NCBI GenBank assembly: GCA_937889015.1
Contig: CALARR010000076.1
Location: 1 to 8,877 of the forward strand
Origin: an uncultured Planctomycetales bacterium
Lineage (GTDB): Bacteria > Planctomycetota > Planctomycetia > Pirellulales > Thermoguttaceae
Direction: 5' to 3'
Length of the DNA stretch: 8,877 bases
Made by a program: the position numbers and the translations under genes. Below are positions 6,291 through 8,877 of the stretch, piece by piece (the stretch's first letter is position 1; each line of letters opens with the position of its first letter). Under the pieces are notes generated by a model. The model was not told the origin of the DNA. It ran no database searches and saw nothing but the letters and a program-made list of their open reading frames with translations.

Positions 6291-7985
6291 TCAGGGTTTC
6301 ACTTTCGGCTTGGCCGGCTTGGGTTTGGGCTTCCCCTTCGCGGTCTCCTTCACGGCGCGCCACAAGTCCACCTCGACTGTGTTGGCCTGCGCCGTGCCCG
6401 GCGTGCTCCGCCCCTCGGCGATGCACTTTTCCAGCAGCTTCATCAGCCGCTGGACGACCTCGGGGCGCTGCGTGGCGAGATTGTCCTGCTCGCCGATGTC
6501 CTGGTTCAGATCGAACAGTTGCACCGGCGGTGAACCTGGAGGCTCCCGACCGGGACGCGGATCGCTCCATCCGCCCGAACCGGGACACACCGCCAGCTTC
6601 CAGTTGCCCTGGCGGATGGCAAACGCGCCGCTAATCGAGTGGTGCACTACCGCGTCGCGCAGCGACTGGTCGGTCTTGCCCAGCAAGGCCGGCAACAGGC
6701 TGACGCTGTCCTCGCCCGCCGTGTCCGGCAGCTTCGCGCCCACGATTTCCGCGCAGGTGGCCATCAGGTCCACCAGGCAGATGGGATGCGCGTACTTGCT
6801 GCCCGGCTTGACTTTGCCCGGCCAGCGCACCAAGAAAGGCACGCGGTGGCCGCCCTCATAGATATCGGCCTTATGGCCGCGGAAGACATAGCTGGGATTG
6901 TGCCCCTTGGCGGCCAGATCCGGGAAGCCGGCCTGCGGCGAGCAGCCGTTGTCGCTAGTGAAGAAGACCAATGTGTTGTCGGCCAGTCCCAGCCGACTCA
7001 GGGTCTCCAGCACCTGGCCCACGGCCGCATCGGTCGCCATCACGAAGTCGCCGTACATGTTCAGACCGCTCTTCTGCTGCCACTCGGCTGTGGGCACGAT
7101 CGGCGTGTGCGGCGCGTTCAGCGGCAAGTAGAGGAAGAAGGGCGTGCCCTGCTTGGCAGCCGCAGCGCGGCTTTCGATATAGGCCACGGTCTTGCGCGTC
7201 AGTTCGGGCAGGACATCTTCCACTTCGAAGCCGGGCGCGGCCGGCCCCTTGCGGCAGCGGCCCGTCTCCCGACCGAGCATCAAGGGAAAGTCACGGTCTT
7301 CGGTCGGCAGCTTGGTCACGCGATCATTCTCGATGAACGTGTAGGGCACCATGTCCAGCGAGGCCGAGATGCCGAAGTAGTAGTCGAAGCCCACGGAATT
7401 GGGGCCGTTGGTGATCGGCTTGTCGTATGCCACGTTGAACACCTGCTCGCGCGACTCGATGGTCAGCTCCGAGACCTCGCCGCCCGGCTTCAAGGCCCAG
7501 TTCATGCCCAGGTGCCACTTGCCCACGCAGCCGGTATGGTAGCCATGCTGCTTGAGCAGGCCGGGCACGGTGAGTCGGCCGGGCTCGATGAGGCGCGGGC
7601 TCAGCCCGCCCAGCACGCCCTTCTGCAATCGCGAACGCCAGTTGTAACGGCCCGTGATCACACCGTAGCGCGTCGGCGAGCAAACCGAGGAGCTGGTGTG
7701 GGCATCGGTGAAGGCCATGCCGTCGGCCGCCAGCTTGTCCAGGTGCGGCGTGGCGATCTTGCCTTGCGGATTCAGGGCACGCACGTCGCCATAGCCCAGG
7801 TCGTCGGCCAGGATGAATACGATATTCGGTGCACCGGGATTCTCGGAGCATATTCCCTTGTTTCCTGCGCCGATCAGCAAGGCCGCGGTCAGGCCGATAA
7901 GTGCGAGTGTCGCCAGTCTGTGCAGTTGTAAACCTAGTAGACTGCAACGGGTGTCGCAACCCCTGCCAAAGAAAGCCGGTTTCAT
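6291..7985 (-). CDS. Secreted type I (formylglycine) sulfatase
   Basis: A 564-residue arylsulfatase-family hydrolase that removes sulfate esters, probably from sulfated polysaccharides. Visible elements in order: a hydrophobic N-terminal signal (about residues 23-40, LATLALIGLTAALLIGAG); NIVFILADDLGYGD with metal ligands Asp61 and Asp62; the formylglycine motif CSPTR with Cys102, followed by TGR; CVGKWHLG (Lys156, His158); APHTP (His293); FFTSDNG (Asp345, Asn346); and YEGGHRVPF. The C-terminus ends in a Lys/Pro-rich tail (GKPKPKPAKPKVKP). Cys102 requires maturation by a formylglycine-generating or anaerobic sulfatase-maturating enzyme not found here. The ATG at 7985 is preferred because it is preceded by GAGG about 8 nt upstream and places the signal peptide near the N-terminus; longer starts at 7997 (ATG) and 8132 (TTG) lack support. 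It ends 160 nt before the GntR start and has its own candidate promoter, so co-transcription with the operon is uncertain. Confidence 0.93.
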   Translation of the reverse strand: MKPAFFGRGCDTRCSLLGLQLHRLATLALIGLTAALLIGAGNKGICSENPGAPNIVFILADDLGYGDVRALNPQGKIATPHLDKLAADGMAFTDAHTSSSVCSPTRYGVITGRYNWRSRLQKGVLGGLSPRLIEPGRLTVPGLLKQHGYHTGCVGKWHLGMNWALKPGGEVSELTIESREQVFNVAYDKPITNGPNSVGFDYYFGISASLDMVPYTFIENDRVTKLPTEDRDFPLMLGRETGRCRKGPAAPGFEVEDVLPELTRKTVAYIESRAAAAKQGTPFFLYLPLNAPHTPIVPTAEWQQKSGLNMYGDFVMATDAAVGQVLETLSRLGLADNTLVFFTSDNGCSPQAGFPDLAAKGHNPSYVFRGHKADIYEGGHRVPFLVRWPGKVKPGSKYAHPICLVDLMATCAEIVGAKLPDTAGEDSVSLLPALLGKTDQSLRDAVVHHSISGAFAIRQGNWKLAVCPGSGGWSDPRPGREPPGSPPVQLFDLNQDIGEQDNLATQRPEVVQRLMKLLEKCIAEGRSTPGTAQANTVEVDLWRAVKETAKGKPKPKPAKPKVKP

Positions 7986-8103
7986 GGGTGGCCTCATGAC
8001 TGTCGGTGGTGAACGTCCTGGGTATGAGCACGGGCGGAAGCGCCTCGCCGACACTTGGACCGCCGCGCTGTCCCCCTCGGAAATGCGCCGAACGGGCGGC
8101 TTC

Positions 8104-8132
8104 AGTATCAGTCCTGCGGGGATCGAAGTCAA
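8104..8132 (-). promoter_or_regulatory. Possible promoter of the sulfatase gene
   Basis: On the minus strand TTGACT (8132-8127) is followed 17 nt later by GATACT (8109-8104), a 4/6 match to the -10 consensus. It would give a leader of about 110 nt before the sulfatase ATG. Its -35 hexamer is the same as that of the operon promoter. The rest of 7986-8214 holds no gene that I can support. Confidence 0.35.
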
Positions 8133-8214
8133 CTTGCGATTTGCTGTGCCGGCTTTCCGGAAGTGGAATCACCCTGTTTGGGCAGCGCTGGGAGACCTTC
8201 TCGTGGGCATCATC

Positions 8215-8366
8215 ATGGCAATATACGTCATGATCAGGGCGTTCTTCTGCCGCGGCTGATCCTGGCCGCCGAGAACCTTGTACTACGGCAGCAAGTGGCC
8301 ATCTACCAGTACACCGTTAAACGCCCCAAGCTGCAAAACCACAAGTTGGGACCAACCGAAAAATGA
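8215..8366 (+). pseudogene. Frameshifted N-terminal remnant of an IS transposase/integrase
   Basis: Two plus-strand pieces in different frames together resemble the N-terminus of rve-type integrase/transposases common in planctomycetes. MAIYVMIRAFF starts at 8215 in one frame and ends at a TGA at 8257. In the adjacent frame LILAAENLVLRQQVAIYQ continues with TVKRPKLQNHK until a stop at 8364-8366. The AENLxLRQQ(L/V)A...KRP(K/R)L pattern is the recognisable signature. A single-base loss around 8250-8258 explains the frame change. The DDE catalytic core is absent, so this is a dead stub rather than an active element. No terminal inverted repeat or target duplication was identified. Confidence 0.6.
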
Positions 8367-8383
8367 CTTTCCGATCTGTTCTT

Positions 8384-8412
8384 GTACTCCTCACGCTCCG
8401 CGTGAGGAGTAC
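8384..8412. repeat. Perfect palindrome with 13-bp arms and 3-nt loop (REP/MITE-like)
   Basis: GTACTCCTCACGC and its exact reverse complement flank the loop TCC. It lies 18 nt after the transposase remnant and 106 nt beyond the stop of the M6-like gene. Neither side has a T tract, so it is not a standard intrinsic terminator, though the hairpin would be very stable in RNA of either strand. A dispersed palindromic element is the likeliest reading. The rest of the gap 8367-8518 shows nothing else that I can support. Confidence 0.65.
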
Positions 8413-8518
8413 GGACATTAGAACCTGTTGGCAGATCAGCCTTGCCGAGCCGCGCGACGTGGCTGGGGTAGTTCCAGGGTAGGTTCGTATTGCTAAGGAC
8501 AGCCGCTGTCTGTCGCCT

Positions 8519-8877
8519 TCACTTCGGCCCCACTTCGAAGAACACCAGTTCGCCCTCGCGGCGGATGTGGCTCAGTACGGCGGTTAGTTCCGACTTGGCC
8601 ACGAAGCGATCGGCCTTCGCACCCGGCCAGGCCACGATGCGGTCGCGCTGCTGGTCCGTCGCACCGTCGTCCGGTCCGGGCAACGTGAGCGTGAAACTCG
8701 GAAAGCCGTTGCTGTCCGGGTCACGCGTGACGCGCCAGATCAACAGTCCCGCTTGCCGTTCGGCGTCGTTGCCCTTGGCCGCCCGGTTCTCCAGCATCAG
8801 GAACTCCGCGCCGATGCCGTCCTTCCGGTTCAGCGGGATGAGCAGCGCGTCGTCCGGATGCTCCTGGATCGGTCGCA
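8519..8877 (-). CDS. C-terminal part of an M6 metalloprotease-like protein (5' end outside window)
   Basis: The frame is open from the right edge (first full codon at 8875) to TGA at 8519, giving 118 residues. The segment EFLMLENRAAKGNDA followed by GLLIWRV matches the conserved (Y/F)(F/L)LENRQxxGxDxxLPGxGLLIWHV stretch downstream of the catalytic domain in M6 (immune inhibitor A-like) peptidases. That stretch is recalled from the family, not searched. The usual His after IW is Arg here. The catalytic HExxH would be upstream and is not visible, so activity cannot be judged. The internal ATG at 8797 is not a real start, because the conserved block begins before it. It is separated from the sulfatase by more than 500 nt including the IS remnant, so it is a separate transcription unit. 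Confidence 0.6.
   Translation of the reverse strand, partial: RPIQEHPDDALLIPLNRKDGIGAEFLMLENRAAKGNDAERQAGLLIWRVTRDPDSNGFPSFTLTLPGPDDGATDQQRDRIVAWPGAKADRFVAKSELTAVLSHIRREGELVFFEVGPK

Noticed and set aside
6639..7931. Plus-strand open frame of 430 codons
   Set aside because: Antisense shadow of the sulfatase, whose motifs are complete on the minus strand.
7986..8132. N-terminal extension of the sulfatase from a TTG start
   Set aside because: The added 49 residues would bury the signal peptide, resemble no known domain and overlap a promoter-like sequence. The ATG at 7985 has a GAGG upstream.
8519..8797. Stand-alone 92-residue protein starting at ATG 8797
   Set aside because: The frame is open to the window edge and the M6-like conserved block starts upstream of this Met, so it is the tail of a larger protein.
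1..8877. tRNA, rRNA or CRISPR array
   Set aside because: No cloverleaf-like sequence, rRNA-like conserved stretch or regularly spaced direct repeats were seen by eye in the intergenic regions.

Overview
The window is GC-rich DNA, and every well-supported gene reads on the minus strand. The gene set points to a planctomycete, most likely of the Pirellulales type: a secreted CxPxR sulfatase, Gfo/Idh/MocA and TIM-barrel sugar enzymes, a twin-arginine exported enzyme and scattered perfect palindromes. That assignment rests on gene content and general style; there is no marker gene to confirm it.

In minus-strand order from the right edge, the window holds these elements. (1) The C-terminal 118 residues of an M6-metalloprotease-like protein (8519-8877). 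(2) A gene-poor stretch with a perfect 13-bp-arm palindrome (8384-8412) and a plus-strand, frameshifted stub of an IS transposase (8215-8366). (3) A secreted formylglycine-type sulfatase (6291-7985) with a possible promoter upstream. (4) A compact five-gene operon from 6130 to 63: a GntR/HutC-type regulator, a Gfo/Idh/MocA oxidoreductase, an AP-endonuclease-2-type TIM-barrel isomerase, a DeoC-type aldolase and a glycyl radical enzyme (GRE). The intergenic gaps are 16, 13, 75 and 18 nt. A strong ribosome binding site overlapping the last stop codon suggests a sixth gene that runs off the left edge.

The operon has a clear promoter in front of the regulator (TTGACT, 18 nt, TATATT). A perfect palindrome, GTGGCT-N-AGCCAC, fills the spacer, which is the expected layout for an autorepressing, substrate-inducible catabolic operon. 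The encoded chemistry reads as oxidation (Gfo/Idh), isomerisation or dehydration (TIM barrel), retro-aldol cleavage (DeoC) and radical elimination (GRE). This would be an anaerobic route for a sugar, cyclitol or deoxy/sulfo-sugar whose identity the sequence does not reveal.

The most striking element is the GRE. It carries both radical-chemistry motifs (Cys450 and Gly783) and also a textbook Tat signal with an AxA cleavage site. Known GREs are oxygen-sensitive cytoplasmic or microcompartment enzymes activated by a radical-SAM partner. No complete activase gene lies in the window, and the GRE's active-site loop (GCNELG) differs from the GC(V/I)EP loop of characterised eliminases.
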